A stretch of 64,000 bases of DNA, from assembly GCA_015143295.1 (NCBI GenBank), contig CM026573.1, positions 2,515,950 through 2,579,949 of the forward strand, in the 5' to 3' direction. Positions 36,150-47,524 of this stretch are shown piece after piece; the stretch's first letter is position 1, and each line of letters begins with the position of its first letter. Source of the DNA: Tetracentron sinense. Its lineage: Eukaryota > Streptophyta > Magnoliopsida > Trochodendrales > Trochodendraceae. The position numbers were made by a program, and so were the translations under genes. The notes beneath the pieces were generated by a model that did not search any database, had not been told where the DNA came from, and worked only from the letters and a program-made list of their open reading frames with translations.

Positions 36150-37300
36150 GGAAGGTCTGCGAATCATGTGTGTTTAAGATGAATTAGTATTTAATATGTA
36201 TTACTATTTGCTCTTGATGTGATCACGTATTTATATATTGTAAATAAAGAGAAAATCTTCTCTGCCTCCTTATAGCACAATATAGCTTTGGTTTGAATTT
36301 CTACATTAGCCTTTGATTACTCTCTCATTTGTCAATGTTTTAGAATTTCTTACATGATAAAAAAGATTTTATTGGTAATTCTTGAATGATTATAGAGAGA
36401 ACCAAGTATGGTTTAAATAGATAAGAAGATGGATAAACATAAAAACTCAATCAAATTGATCCTAATATAATCTAATCAAATCTCAATCACAATTTCAATC
36501 TAAATCATTCCAATTGTGATGATGTTAATGATATGATGTATCTCATGCATACCATAATCATCCATGTGCTCTATTAATGATGAGATACTAAGTGTTTCTC
36601 ATCTTATATTAATTTCCCTAATACTACATACCAACTAGTATGATCCTAGCTGAAAGAGTATCGGCCTTGTATGAACTTATCTACGTGACTTGCACGTCTC
36701 TTACATACAATGAAAAAGCCTTTGTTACAGGCCACCAAGCAATCAAAATGAATGCTCAGTATATCTTTACAACTGTTTGCTGTAGACAACTCCCAAAACT
36801 AAATATAAGTAACTCCTCTAATTTCCAAACGAAATGATATCTCCATGCTTCTAAATTAATCAGCTTTCATATATAATCAGAAAGATGCATTACATGTATG
36901 TATCAATCACGGCTACCTCAAACCATACCAAGCAAGCCAATGGCCATAGTGGCCTAAGATCTTGATCGGAGAGGAAGATCCATCCGCGACAACAATTTTG
37001 ATCTTTAGCTTGATTCCTTCATCAAAGTCGCTTAGAGGAGTGCTCACACCAGACGCATATTTCAATTTTTTTCCACTCTTACTATGGTGCAACACCCACT
37101 ACTGCCACATGTTGCAACCATATCGAGAGTTTGGAAGTTTTCGTTGCCACATGTTGCAACCATAGCGAGAGTTTGGAAGTTTTCGTCTGGAGCTAGAATA
37201 TGTCAAGTGAGCCTAAGATCCCACAAGCAAACTTCCCAGTACCTGGCTTGGTCAACTTGACAACGGTTCAAATCATTCATATGACTCCACACTCTTTTAA
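36150..37300. other. 3' flank of the RLP pseudogene, shared with the intact RLP
   Basis: An AATAAA signal lies at 36243-36248. The stretch 36150-36302 plus 36640-37060 aligns with 63036-63585 behind the intact gene (CTGAAAGAGTATxGGCxTTG, CACGTCTCTTACAxACAATG, AACTCCCAAAACTAAATATA). About 340 bases at 36303-36640 are extra here, an unidentified insertion. The minus-strand frame 37095-36913 (KIKIVVADGSSSP) is conserved in part behind the other gene but is not a known protein to me. A 42-bp unit (GCCACATGTTGCAACC...) is repeated at 37104 and 37146. Confidence 0.7.
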
Positions 37301-37827
37301 CACTACTACAAATATACTTATTAATCATAGTTGCATTTTCAAGGACAATGACAGTGTTCACAGGAACCGTGATACAATCCCTTATAAATCGCGGGAGAGA
37401 TCGCAATTTTTTTTACGGGAGTTTCCAGCACGGTTAAGACAGAAACGGTGATAAATATTTGTCGCGGGAAATATAAGATCATGATTATTACTTTACCGTG
37501 ATTATAACTATTTTAATAAGTCACAATTTAATATATAGATCACGGTTCTTAACATAACTGTAATCTAATACCATTTTAATAACATGAGTTATCAACGCAA
37601 ACGTTATCGTTTTGACTAACTTTTCATATTCCAATTAAAAGTTTTATTTTAATTATTTTAATGTTGAATCACGATTTATAAACAAACGTGTTCGATGATC
37701 CGCTCTTTAAATACCTGCAACCAGTCGATATTTTAGAGAAGTGAGTTCGACTCAAGAGAAGTCTGGCTTGTGTGTTGCTGTAATTCTGCTCTTGAATGTT
37801 TTGCAGTGTTACATCAACATACGTCAG
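37301..37827 (+). mobile_element. CACTA-like element end
   Basis: CACTACTACAAATATAC at 37301 is a typical plant CACTA (En/Spm-like) terminus. It is followed by sub-terminal words such as ACCGTGAT, TCGCGGGA and ATCACGGTT on both strands. I could not find the matching right end before the LTR that starts at 37828, so it is probably truncated. No transposase. Confidence 0.5.
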
Positions 37828-38150
37828 TGTAATGACCCGAATTAAATTTACTTGTTTTAATGATTATATGATTTAATTCCCTATATAAATACGCTTGAAT
37901 TATTCATCAATCCTATGAGAAATTAACGTGTTTAAAATCTCGAATAAGAAAACCCATTTCTTCCATTCAATTGAGCTAGTTTAGAGAAATAAATTGCATG
38001 AATTAAAAGAAGAATAAAAAGTAGCAAAAGACTTAAAAATAAATAAAATGGAGATCGGCGCGGCCGATCGATCACCCACCGACGGCGATCGATCGCCCGA
38101 CGCAGTGATTTTTTCGTGTTGCGCGATTTTTTGACCTTTTTAACTCCCTG
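37828..38150 (+). mobile_element. LTR of a second LTR-retrotransposon family, left part
   Basis: Begins TGTAATGACCCGAATT, like the solo LTR at 51573-53125, which on its own strand begins TGTAGAGACCCGAATC. It contains GCCGATCGATC words near 38060-38100, also like the solo LTR. It is cut by the Copia insertion (target duplication CCCTG at 38146-38150) and continues at 43528. Confidence 0.55.
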
Positions 38151-38565
38151 TAAAAGGGATTGAAACCTTAGATGATTCAATCGGTAGTCCCCTCTTGGGA
38201 TTCTCATTGAATATATAAAGTGTTGAGTTACAAGGTGTACACAGCTGTACATTACAAAGAGAAGAAAGTTTTTAAATTACAAAGAATATTCCTATCTAAC
38301 CACATGGGAAGGTTTCTCATTGGTGTCCATCAACTTGGGAAACCTTCCTTGTTTTGCTTCATTCGTATATAGCAGATTGGGACAGCTTTCTTGAGTTCCT
38401 CTCATCACATTGAGAGAGATCTTACACGAATCAATGCTCTCTCTTTCTTTGGCAATTGCTTGATTGTCTCTAGTAGAGTGAATATCTTCCAAATCATGGT
38501 TGATTGATGATGTGGCAAGGTGAGTATCCTTAGGATTCGGTTGGGCATCCTTAGCAACCTTATTA
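38151..38565 (-). repeat. Copia 3' LTR
   Basis: 415 bp, from TAAAAGGGATTG (plus strand) to CCTTATTA. Bounded outside by CCCTG and inside by the C-run that is the polypurine tract on the element's strand. Confidence 0.95.
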
Positions 38566-38578
38566 CCCCCCCCCCGGG
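38566..38578 (-). other. Copia polypurine tract
   Basis: On the minus strand a run CCC then ten G directly precedes the 3' LTR start TAATAAGG. It is unusually pure in G; a length error in this homopolymer is possible. Confidence 0.75.
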
Positions 38579-39060
38579 AAGTTGAAGGTAGCGATGTCGC
38601 GAAGGTTTAACTTGGAGGAGAAGAAGTGGAGTAGGTGACGAGGGAGACTCTTAGTAAAAATATCTGCAATTTGAAATTCAGATGGAACAAACAAAATCTG
38701 AAGTTGCCCCGTAGTGACCTTTTCCCAGATGAAATGATAATCGAGTTCAATATGCTTGGAGCGAACATGGAACACTGGATTGGAACTCATATGAATGACA
38801 CTCCTATTATCACAATAGATAAGTGGACAATCAGGAAGACTAATATGTAGGTCACGTAGTAAGTAGGATACCCAAGTGATCTCAGTAGCAGTATGGGCAA
38901 GAGCCCTCTATTCCGATTCAGCACTTGAGCGTGAGACAGTGGCCTGTTTCTTAGCACTCCAAGAAATGAGATTGTGGCCGAAGAACAAAGCAAAGCCAGA
39001 GGTAGAACGACGAGTATCATGGCAACCAGCCTAGTCAGCATCGGAATAACCCGTGAGAGT
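38579..39060 (-). pseudogene. Copia RNase H, broken
   Basis: Minus strand reads YSDAD with TAG at the following conserved Trp codon, SSAESE then TAG, then RALAHTATEITWVSYLLRD and YCDNRSVIHMSSNPVFHxRSKHIELD, IADIFTKSL. This is the Copia RNase H and C-terminus. A frameshift near 39045 and two in-frame stops separate it from the reverse transcriptase frame. Confidence 0.85.
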
Positions 39061-40660
39061 AATCGGAGTGGATTTGAAGACCATGATACAATGTACCTTT
39101 AATATAGCATAGAATACGCTTTACCGCCTTAAAATGTTCCACTGTGGGGGAATGCATAAATTGGCACACAGAGTTGACAGAGTAAGAGAGGTCAGGTCTT
39201 GTCAACGTGAGATATTGTAAAGCTCCAACAATACTGCGATACTGAGTGACATCCAAGAAAGGAATGCCGAGTTTGGTGAGTTTGTGACCAACTACCATGG
39301 GAGTAGAAATGGGTTTGGCTTCATCCATGTGCACACGGGTAAGTAAGTCAAGAGCATACTTGGATTGCGATAAAAACAAGCCCGTGGGTGTTTTCACAAC
39401 TTCGATGCCCAGAAAAAAATGCAAGGGTCCCAAATCCTTCATGGAGAACTCACAGCTTAGTTGACCAATAAAATGGGATAGCATAGTGGAGTTGCTTCCG
39501 GTGAGGATAATATCATCAACGTAGACAAGGAGGATCATAGTGCCAAGCTCGTTGTGTATATAAAACATGGAAGTATCAGCATGACTATGACAGAAGCCAT
39601 GCTTAAGAAGAAAGATGCTAAATTGCTCGAACCAAGCTCGCGGGGCTTGTTTAAGGCCATATAGAGCTTTCTGTAGACGACATACATGATGAGGAAGAGA
39701 GGGATCCTCATAGCTAGGAGGTTGATCCATGTAGACCTCTTCATGCAAGTTGCCATGTAAGAACGCATTTTTGACGTCCAATTGGCGTAATTCCCATCGA
39801 CGCATAGTGGCCAAGGCAAGGACAAGCTGAATGGTGGCAGGCTTAACAACGGAGCTGAAAGTCTCATCATAGTCCAATCCAAGTAACTGTGAATACCCTT
39901 TGGCCACAAGACGGGCCTTGTGGCGTTCAATAGAGCCATCAGATTGGAGTTTAGTCTTGAAAATCCAGCGGCAACCCACAACATTCATATTAGGAGTACG
40001 AGGGACAAGGGTCCATGTCTTATGCTGATGGAGGGCATGCATCTCATCATCCATGGCAACGAGCCAATGAGGATGGCGGGCTGCAGACTTGTACCCACGG
40101 GGTTCCTTCATGGAGAGAAGCGCATGAAAGAATGCGGTGGATTTGGGGGATGAGTCCAGACAAGTCGGTGGAGGATGATTAGTGGCTCGGCGAGTCTTTG
40201 ACCGAGTGACCATAGGGTGCTTGGTTGTTGGAGGTGGTGCAATAGGTAAGTCAATCACTATATGTCCACCAGGAATAAGAGCTGCATTTTCGATAACAGG
40301 AGCTGCTTCTGAGGATGATGAGAGATTTGCATGGGAGATTCGATCGGCACTGCAAGGAGGAAGTGTTGGTGATGGGAGATCCACACCTGTGAGTGAAGAT
40401 GGACTGAAGTTGTTGAGTGGAGTTGTAGGGGCAGAGGTGCTGGTCGTTGGGGGCATGGCAGCAATAGCATGGAGCGGAGGATCAGATTCCTCGAGTCGAA
40501 TAGGAGTGGAGTAAGGCAAGGGCTCACGGGCAGCATCAAGAGTGGTGTCAACCGGGGAATGCGAGCCATCCAGATCACAAAATATACCAAGTTCTTCAAT
40601 GCCAGTGGAGCCAGAGGAAGACCCAAGATAGGGTAGAGTAGTCTCATTAAATACTACGTG
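39035..40660 (-). pseudogene. Copia reverse transcriptase region
   Basis: The longest frame (40519-39035) holds the Copia RT core: WIFKTKLQSDGSIERHKARL, QLDVKNAFLHGNLHEEVYM, ALYGLKQAPRAWF and the catalytic YVDDIILTGS, followed by FFLGIEV and YRSIVGALQYLTLTRPDLSY. The frame is open upstream to the TGA at 40661-40663. It ends in the frameshift before RNase H. Confidence 0.92.
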
Positions 40661-42584
40661 TCAGGAGATATACACATGATTGGAGGAGAGATCAAGACAG
40701 CGGAAGCCCTTATGCATGGTACTATACCCTATAAAAACACATCTCGAACTCCTTGGAGCTAACTTATGGGGTGAATAATCACGTAAATAGGGAAAGCATA
40801 AGCAACCAAAAAGTGCGAAACATGGAATAGTTGGGTGACTTACCGAAGAGAAGAAGGTAGGGGGATGCATGTTGGAGGACAGCAGTAGGGAGCCGATTGA
40901 GGATGAACACCGCTGTAGAGAACGCTTCAACCCATAGGTGAATAGGGGCATGACTGTGAAAGGGGAGTGTGAGTCCCATTTCAGTGATACTACGATGTTT
41001 GCGTTCGGCTCGACCATTCTGGGCTTGAGTATATGGACAAGACATTTGTTTAATGATGCCACAATCTGATAGATGATTAAGGAATGCTGAACTTGCAAAT
41101 TCTTCTCCGCCATCACATTGGAGTATTTTGATCTTACAATCAAACTGATTTTCAACCTGTTTTTGAAAATGAATAAATGTGGCAAAAAAATCTGATTTCT
41201 TTTTCATGGGAAAGAACCATGAGAACCGGCTGTAGTCATCAACAAAAACTACATAATAGCGAAAACCAGATAGTGAGATGATAGGTGAGGGCCCCCAAAT
41301 ATCAAAGTGTACTAACTCTAAGGGTTTAGCACAACGACTTTTATTAAGATTGAACAGCAATTTTTTGCCTTTTCCCAATTGACAACTAGAGCAAATAGAG
41401 TTCATACAAGAACTAGAGTCCACAAGTTGGATATCTCTAGATTTATTTAAAAAAGAAATAACTTTGGCTGAGGCATGTCCTAGCCTATTGTGCCACACTT
41501 GAAACACGCCTGATGCTGATGGAATATTGGAGGAGATGTAGGCATGGTGAAGGTGATCAAGTGTGTATAGCCCAGCTCTCCTACTCCCTTTCCCCAACAC
41601 TTTCCCCATTCCCTGCTCCTGTATGACAAATCCAGATGGAGAAAAAATGAAGACACAATTGTTATCACGAGTAAATTGACTTACTGAGATAATATTTTTC
41701 TGAATATGAGGAACAAGAAGAGTGTTTTTGAGTTGAAAATAACCCATAGGAGTAGAGAGTGATACCGATCCTGTATGAGAGATTGGAATAGAGGAACCAT
41801 TGCCTACAAGAACACGATCAGGACCATGGTAAGATTTAATATTATCAAGGTTACCTTCATCATTAGTCATATGAGATGTGGCTCCGCTATCAGGATACCA
41901 CTTGGTATCTTGTGCATCTTGGATGGTGAGTGATGTAAAAGCAGCTACAGCTTGGGAAGATTGGTAGGTGTGGTTGAACCTGTTTCGGCACTCAAGAGCG
42001 AGATGGCCTCCATGACCACATATTTGACAAACATGTGAAGAGATTGCCGAAGAAGAATTTAAACTTCCAGAATTGGGTCGATTGTCATTACCATTGAAGT
42101 TGTCGTTGCCATTGAAATGTCTATTTCCATTACCATTGTTGTGAGGAACATAATGAGGACCATGACCACCACGGTTTCCTCCCTCATAGTAAGAAACATG
42201 TCTACCACGGTTTGTTCCCTCATAATGATGGATATTACCACGATTACCTCCATTGCCTCGATAGTGATTACTTTGAAAATTCTTATTTGAGTTGGAGGGT
42301 CGAGAGTTTCGATTTCCTCCACGATTGTTGGTGCGACCATTCCTTCCTCCGCGTTGAGCCGTGAAGACCGACTCATGTGTGCTCTCATGAGGTGTTAAGC
42401 TTTTTAACAATAGCTCATGGCTAAGAAGAGCAGGAACAACTTCTTGGAACGTTGGTATGGGCGGTTTTGACAAGGCGGTGGTGACAAAACTATGATATTC
42501 TGATCCTAGGCCTCTTAGGAACCAGAAGACCTTGTCAGCGTCCGGCACAGGGCAGCCAATAGCGGACAGCTGGTCACAAATCCC
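40661..42584 (-). pseudogene. Copia gag C-terminus, protease and integrase, frameshifted
   Basis: In order: an RGG/Asn-rich basic stretch, zinc knuckle CQICGHGGHLALEC (CX2CX4HX4C), protease YPDSGATSHM, the gag-pre-integrase motif WHNRLGHAS...CSSCQLGK, then the integrase core with D in VHFDIWGP, D in LQCDGGEEF and E in NGRAERKHR. One extra base in the A-run at 40808-40812 shifts the frame before the GCLCFPYL segment, and an in-frame TGA (40661-40663) follows NHVYIS. Confidence 0.92.
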
Positions 42585-43049
42585 TCAAAATTTCCGAGAA
42601 TGATCTGAAATGGATTGTGTTCCCCTCTTTAGAATTTGAAGTTCTTCCCGAAGTTGGAGTTCCCTGTTCTTCGACTTGTGAGCAAAGGATTCTTCCAGTA
42701 CCATCCATACATCGACTGCGTTATGACAATCCATGGTAACACTCATGGCTTCCTCTGTGAGAGAGGAATTAATCAAGCTTACAACAAAACGGTCAATGAG
42801 TCTCCATGTCCGAAAATCTGGATTGCTTGTAGCAGTTCCATCTTTTGGAGTGATTGTTGGTGAAGGAGGGAGAGTTGTACCATCAATGTAATCAAGCAAC
42901 TCTTGGCTTTCGAGAAGAGAAAGAATTTGGTTCCTCCATAAGAGATAGTTGCTGCCATTGAGTTTGATTGACAACATGTTCGCCATTGATGAATAAGGCA
43001 AACTTGGTGAGACCGTAGAGAAAGACGATGGATTGGTTGTTTGATCCAT
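42585..43049 (-). pseudogene. Copia gag N-terminal part, ended by an in-frame stop
   Basis: Starts MDQTTNPSSFSTVSPSLP and contains LNGSNYLLWRNQILSLLESQ, typical of plant Copia gag (UBN2/retrotran_gag). The TGA at 42585-42587 after SDHSRKF interrupts a frame that otherwise continues with GICDQLSAIGCPV. Confidence 0.9.
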
Positions 43050-43095
43050 AGCTTAGCACAACGTTAATGGAGTAGAGGTTCCAAGATAACGTGCG

Positions 43096-43107
43096 GCTCT
43101 GATTCCA
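43096..43107 (-). other. Copia primer-binding site
   Basis: On the minus strand TGGAATCAGAGC directly follows the 5' LTR. It is complementary, with one mismatch, to the 3' end of initiator tRNA-Met (usual site TGGTATCAGAGC). Confidence 0.9.
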
Positions 43108-43522
43108 TAAAAGGGATTGAAACCTTAGATGATTCAATTGGTAGTCCCCTCTTGGGATTCTCATTGAATATATAAAGTGTTGAGTTACAAGGTGTACACG
43201 GTTGTACATTACAAAGAGAAGAAAGTTTTTAATTTACAAAGAATATTCCTATCTAACCACATGAGAAGGTTTCTCATTGGTGTCCATCAACTTGGGAAAC
43301 CTTCCTTGTTTTGCTTCATTCGTATATAGCAGATTGGGACAACTTTCTTGAATTGCTCTCATCACATTGAGAGAGATCTTACACGAATCAATGCTCTCTC
43401 TTTCTTTGGCAATTGCTTGATTGTCTCTAGTAGAGTGAATATCTTCCAAATCATTGTTGATTGATGATGTGGCAAGGTGAGTATCCTTAGGATTCGGTTG
43501 GGCATCCTTAGCAACCTTATTA
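43108..43522 (-). repeat. Copia 5' LTR
   Basis: 415 bp, same limits and length as the 3' LTR, nine differences by eye (for example near offsets of the CACAGCTG/CACGGTTG and GAGTTCC/GAATTGC words). Confidence 0.95.
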
Positions 43523-43527
43523 CCCTG

Positions 43528-44239
43528 GGGTCTCCAAATTCTGTAAATAACCCTCCAACTCGAAAGTTAGGGTTTCTATAGGCTTCTAAACCTAAAAGAG
43601 AGAAAATGGAGAGCTTTCTGAGAGATCAAAAGAGAGAAACTGAAGGAGTTCAAAGATTGGAGCAGAAAAATGAGAAAAGAGACTTGAAGATTGGTATAGA
43701 ACCTTATTCATAAGTGATAGATCTTAGGGAAGCGATCAAGTGATGTAAAATAACAAATCTAGTGATCCATATTTTGAATATTAATTTAAAATGATGAATT
43801 AAAAATAAGTAAACCTAAGTAAGAATGTAAGAACATATAGGATGTGAATAACCATATTTATGATTTCGTTTCACTATTTTTGAATCGTTAAAGTAGGATG
43901 TGAATAACCATATTTATGATTTTGGGTCCTTATTCTCGAATCGTTAAAATAGGATGTGAATAACTATATTATTATTCCTGTTTCGTTATCCTTGAATCGC
44001 TAAATTAGGATGTGAAAAACCATGTTAAAATTATTTATGATTCAACAAGGGATTGAGAAATTTCATTGAAGTATATGAATTTATGAGGAGAATGGGATGA
44101 ATGGATGGAATTCAATGGATGAATTATTATGACATTCTAATTATATGTGAGTTTGATTTTATATTTATAATTCATGGATGAAACATTTTTAACACTTTTG
44201 ATTGTAAAGGGTAAATTTGGAATTAGAAAAGATTTCAGC
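43528..44239 (+). mobile_element. Second LTR family, right part after the Copia insertion
   Basis: Continues the LTR begun at 37828: GTAAATAACCCTCC as a candidate TATA region, then GTTAGGGTTTCTATAGGC and purine-rich leader-like sequence, as in the solo LTR at 51.6-53.1 kb (ATAAATAGGGG then GAGAGAAAACCTAGGG on its strand). It contains a short tandem array (43839-44020). The end is not defined and may be cut by the Helitron-like sequence. Confidence 0.45.
43839..44022 (+). repeat. 56-bp tandem repeat, three units plus a partial
   Basis: AGGATGTGAATAACCATATT recurs at 43839, 43895, 43951 and 44007 in variant form, each spaced 56 bases. Each unit ends TxGAATCGxTAAAxT. Confidence 0.88.
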
Positions 44240-44507
44240 CAATGTTTTGAACAGGGCATCAGCATTATAATAGTAGAGATAAAGTAAAGTAACCTCATAG
44301 TTAAGAATTTAAAGAAACTATTAAAAATGCTATTAAATTTGGGAGAAACATAATAATTTATGTTTAAATATAAAGTGATGTTATTTTTAATCTCATAAAA
44401 TAAATATCATAAAGTTATAAATTATGATAATATTAATTTTATTTTAATTATATAATTTTTTTATTAATAAAAGTTAATACGTGCAAAGCACGTGCACCAT
44501 TACTAGT
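44240..44507 (+). mobile_element. Helitron-like 3' end
   Basis: ACGTGC-AAA-GCACGT (44479-44493) is a perfect 6-bp hairpin, followed after nine bases by CTAG (44503-44506) and T, fitting the Helitron 3' rule (hairpin, then CTRR, inserted before T). The AT-rich body upstream contains TATAATAGTAGAGATA, common in plant Helitrons. The 5' end (TC) was not found. Confidence 0.55.
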
Positions 44508-45452
44508 ATGTAAAAATATACATGCTCGGCAAGGTAACGAAAATATGGCTTCGTCCCAGCGGTGTGGGACATTGTTAGCTTGGCACGGTTTGCTTTATTT
44601 CATGCCGCAATTACCTATATTACAATGTTACAGCTCATTAAGACACTTTAATTGAAAGAAATAATAAACTGGCACGAGCTTAAACATAAAAGTGTCGTTT
44701 AATTCAATACCTTTGCTTCCTCCATATGCAAGTAGTCAACGTAAAGTCTCTACTGGGCGGGATCCACTCGATAGTCGTGATGCTCGTATTGCTCGTGTAG
44801 TGGCATCTCCGGATTGAAAAAATCATCTTTAAGTTCACTTTTCCACCCCTCCAAAGAGCCCCCATTTGGGAGATGACCTATTTTTACACATTTGGACCCT
44901 CAAGTATAAATTTTACTTGCAAAATCAACTAACAAGAATTGAAGTAAATCATTGCAAGATTGGAGCTCACAAGAATTTAAGTCCAAAATGCAAAAAAAAA
45001 AAAACTAATTTTCATGCTATCAAGAAGGGATTGAACATTAAATGTTAATTGAAGGGACTGATTAGGATAAACAACAAATCCAAGCAAAGTCAAAATATCC
45101 TTAGCATATATGTTGCAATTGACTGTGCATTATAGAAATTTACAAAAATAGTATGGTTATTTAGTTCCAAATGGGGCCAATCACGAAGAAATCTAAAGAT
45201 CCCAAAAAAAAAACTAACTGAATTCCTATGTGGGTCACGTTGATTAACTCCAAAAACGCTTGAAAATGCAATGATAATGGAATTTAAGCATAATCTCCTG
45301 TTCGATTTATTGAAAATGAAATTATAATGCTAATGGAACACCCTAAATATGCCCATTTGATTTGGACCTCCCATGATGTATTACCTATAAAATGCAAAAA
45401 TAGGCATTGCTTCCTTACACTAACAGCCTCGAATAGCATTTCTTTCCCCCCC
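44508..45452. other. Intergenic, nothing recognised
   Basis: AT-rich sequence between the Helitron-like end and the first higher-order repeat unit. The small frames at 44866-45048 and around 45284-45452 have no recognisable family. Confidence 0.5.
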
Positions 45453-45551
45453 TTTGGGATTTTCCTCCGGTCCTTCAGAGAAATGGGGAGAAGACGGGTC
45501 CCTACTAAGATCCCAATGAAGCGTGCTAAGGGGCACTCCTCGTTGCTGCAT

Positions 45552-46262
45552 GGCTGCCCTAGGGATTCATCCATCTAACCTCAGTTTTTAGAATAAAATA
45601 AGAAAAAGATATTAACCTTAGGTTAGTTAAGTTTAATCATAGTTAAATGGGCTCTACAAGCCGTCACATGTTTCTTTTAACACCCACTAGTTGTGGCTAA
45701 GATTTTCTCACTCTTAGGGTTCATCCATCTAACCTTAGTTTTTAGTATAAAAAAATAAAAATATTAACCTTACGTAGTTAAGCTTAACACTAGTTAAAAG
45801 GGCGCAACAAGCCACCATGTTTCCCTTTTAACACCCACTAATTGTGGTTAAGATTCACTCACCCTTAGGGTCCATCCATCTAACCTTGGTTTTTATAATA
45901 CAAAATATTAACCTTAGGTTGGTTGAGTTTAATCATAGTTAAAGAAGCTCTACGAGCTGCCATGTGTCCCTTTTAACACCCAATAACTGTGGTTAAGATT
46001 CACTTACCCCTAGGGTTCATCCATCTACCTTGGTTTTTAGAATTTTTTTAAAAAATTAACTTTAGGTTAGTTAAGTTTATCCATAGTGAAAGGGGATCTA
46101 CGAGCTACCACGAGTCCCTTTTAACACCCACTAACTGTGGTTAAGATTCACTTACCCCTAGGGTTCATTCATTTAACCTTGGTTTTTAGAATAAAAAATA
46201 TTAAACCTAAGTTAGTTAAATTTAACCATAGTTAAAGGAGACTATACCATTCACCACAATTA
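45552..46262. repeat. Tandem array of ~150-bp units, array 1
   Basis: Five units. Their AGGGxTCATCCATCTAACC word falls at 45561, 45716, 45867, 46012 and 46160 (spacings 155, 151, 145, 148). Each unit also carries CTTGGTTTTTAGAATA, ATTAACCTTAGGTTAGTTAA, ATAGTTAAAGGxGCTCTAC and TCCCTTTTAACACCCACTAA. The words are those of the foldback MITE at 59663-59958. Confidence 0.85.
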
Positions 46263-46589
46263 AAAGGGGGATGAATAGGATATGTGTATAGAGGCGTGTA
46301 GAGGCGCGCGTTCCTTCCAAGGGAATGCGAGCGCGCGAGTAAAGAATCAGGTCCCTTTATGTATTTGTGGTTACTTCAATCCTCTTATAAGATTTTGAAG
46401 CATTTAAGGATCTAATTCTAAAGAACAAGATGGTAGTATGTATTTTGATGATCTTGAATATCTAGTTAAAATTCAAGTAGAGCAGTCTCAAATTTTAAAG
46501 AGAAAAGTAGCTTTCTTTGGTAGCATGATTGCATGTTCATGCAATTACAGGTATATGTGAATTGAATAGGTTACAGGTTAAAAATTAAA

Positions 46590-46902
46590 AGTGTGACATT
46601 TAAAAAAGAAATCAGTTTTAGTGGTAGAAATGTGTCCATCGCTAAAAGTTATTGACAAAAATACTTCTGTTTCTAATGTGTACACACCATTGCTAATGTT
46701 CTTTTAACCGTGGTTAAGAAATAGTTTTAGGGACAACTTTTTTTTTCTTTAGCGACGGACATTATCTGTCTCAGAAAGTTTACTATTAGCGTATGAAAGC
46801 TATCTTTCATTGATATAACCTTTAGTGACACTATTATTTTCGACGGATTGGTAAAAGTTTAATGAAAAATTGCCATTTTTAAAAGTGATGTTTATTGTAG
46901 TG
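46590..46902. mobile_element. CACTA-like non-autonomous element tail, unit 1
   Basis: Contains ATCGCTAAAAGTTATxGACA, TTTAGCGACGGACATTATCT and ends GTGATGTTTATTGTAGTG; reversed this begins CACTACAATAAACATCAC, a CACTA terminus. Same-position copies end at 51205, 54030 and 56788. The left terminus is not evident. Confidence 0.55.
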
Positions 46903-46909
46903 AATGACC

Positions 46910-47165
46910 CATGAGATTATGACGAGATAAGCCTTATGGAAGAATGTATGAAAGTCTTTGAATGACAAGTCTCATTCGGATAAAGAGAGCTTTTTTGTTT
47001 TTGTTTTTCTGGTGATACGTTAAGACACAACTCACACACAGAGAGATTTCGGTCCATAACTTCGACTCAGTCTCCTCTGATTTTTCAAAATATGTGTGCT
47101 AATAGTGGGCTTACTAAGGACCTCAAGAAATCGTCTTTCCTAGTCATTGATTTTGATTTTATGAG
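46910..47165 (+). promoter_or_regulatory. Orphan RLP-promoter-like segment, unit 1
   Basis: GAATGTATGAAAGTCTTTGAATGAC, CGACTCAGTCTCCTCTGATT, TCAAGAAATCGTCTTTCCTAG and ATTGATTTTGATTTTATG align in order with the 5' flanks of both RLP copies, but stop before the TATA box and no LRR sequence follows. Confidence 0.65.
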
Positions 47166-47524
47166 GATGGTGACGAATTATAACGTCTTTTGATCAACGA
47201 ATAGAAAATTATTAAAATGAAGGGATGATAGATGTCATAGTCATTTAGACCATGGCCTTACCTAATTTATTCTTTTAGATGGGGACACACCAAATGATAC
47301 GCCTACGGCCTGGACCATATTAGATTTCTTTGGCTGATTCCAACAAATGAATCTTTTATAGGGAAGTGATTGAATGCGCTCAATTGTATTGCACACGCAA
47401 TCAAGCGTTGGACCGTTTGATTGAGTATCTAATGGTGCCGAAATGTTGGCATGGGCCCCACCATTTAATGCATGTTAGACCATCATTTTGAAGCTATTGG
47501 ATTATCGATCAAATTGTCTAGCGC

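Larger units (their letters stand above)
38151..43522 (-). mobile_element. Copia LTR retrotransposon (Ale/Retrofit-like), nearly intact structure, coding broken
   Basis: 5372 bp with two 415-bp LTRs, flanked by an exact 5-bp duplication CCCTG (38146-38150 and 43523-43527). A primer-binding site for initiator tRNA-Met touches the 5' LTR (43096-43107) and a G-rich polypurine tract touches the 3' LTR. On the minus strand gag, zinc knuckle, protease, integrase, reverse transcriptase and RNase H follow in the Copia order. The LTR ends are TA...TA rather than TG...CA. By eye the LTRs differ at 9 of 415 positions (about 98 percent identical), so it is a fairly young insertion. Stops and frameshifts in gag, integrase and RNase H make it unable to move by itself. 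Confidence 0.95.
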
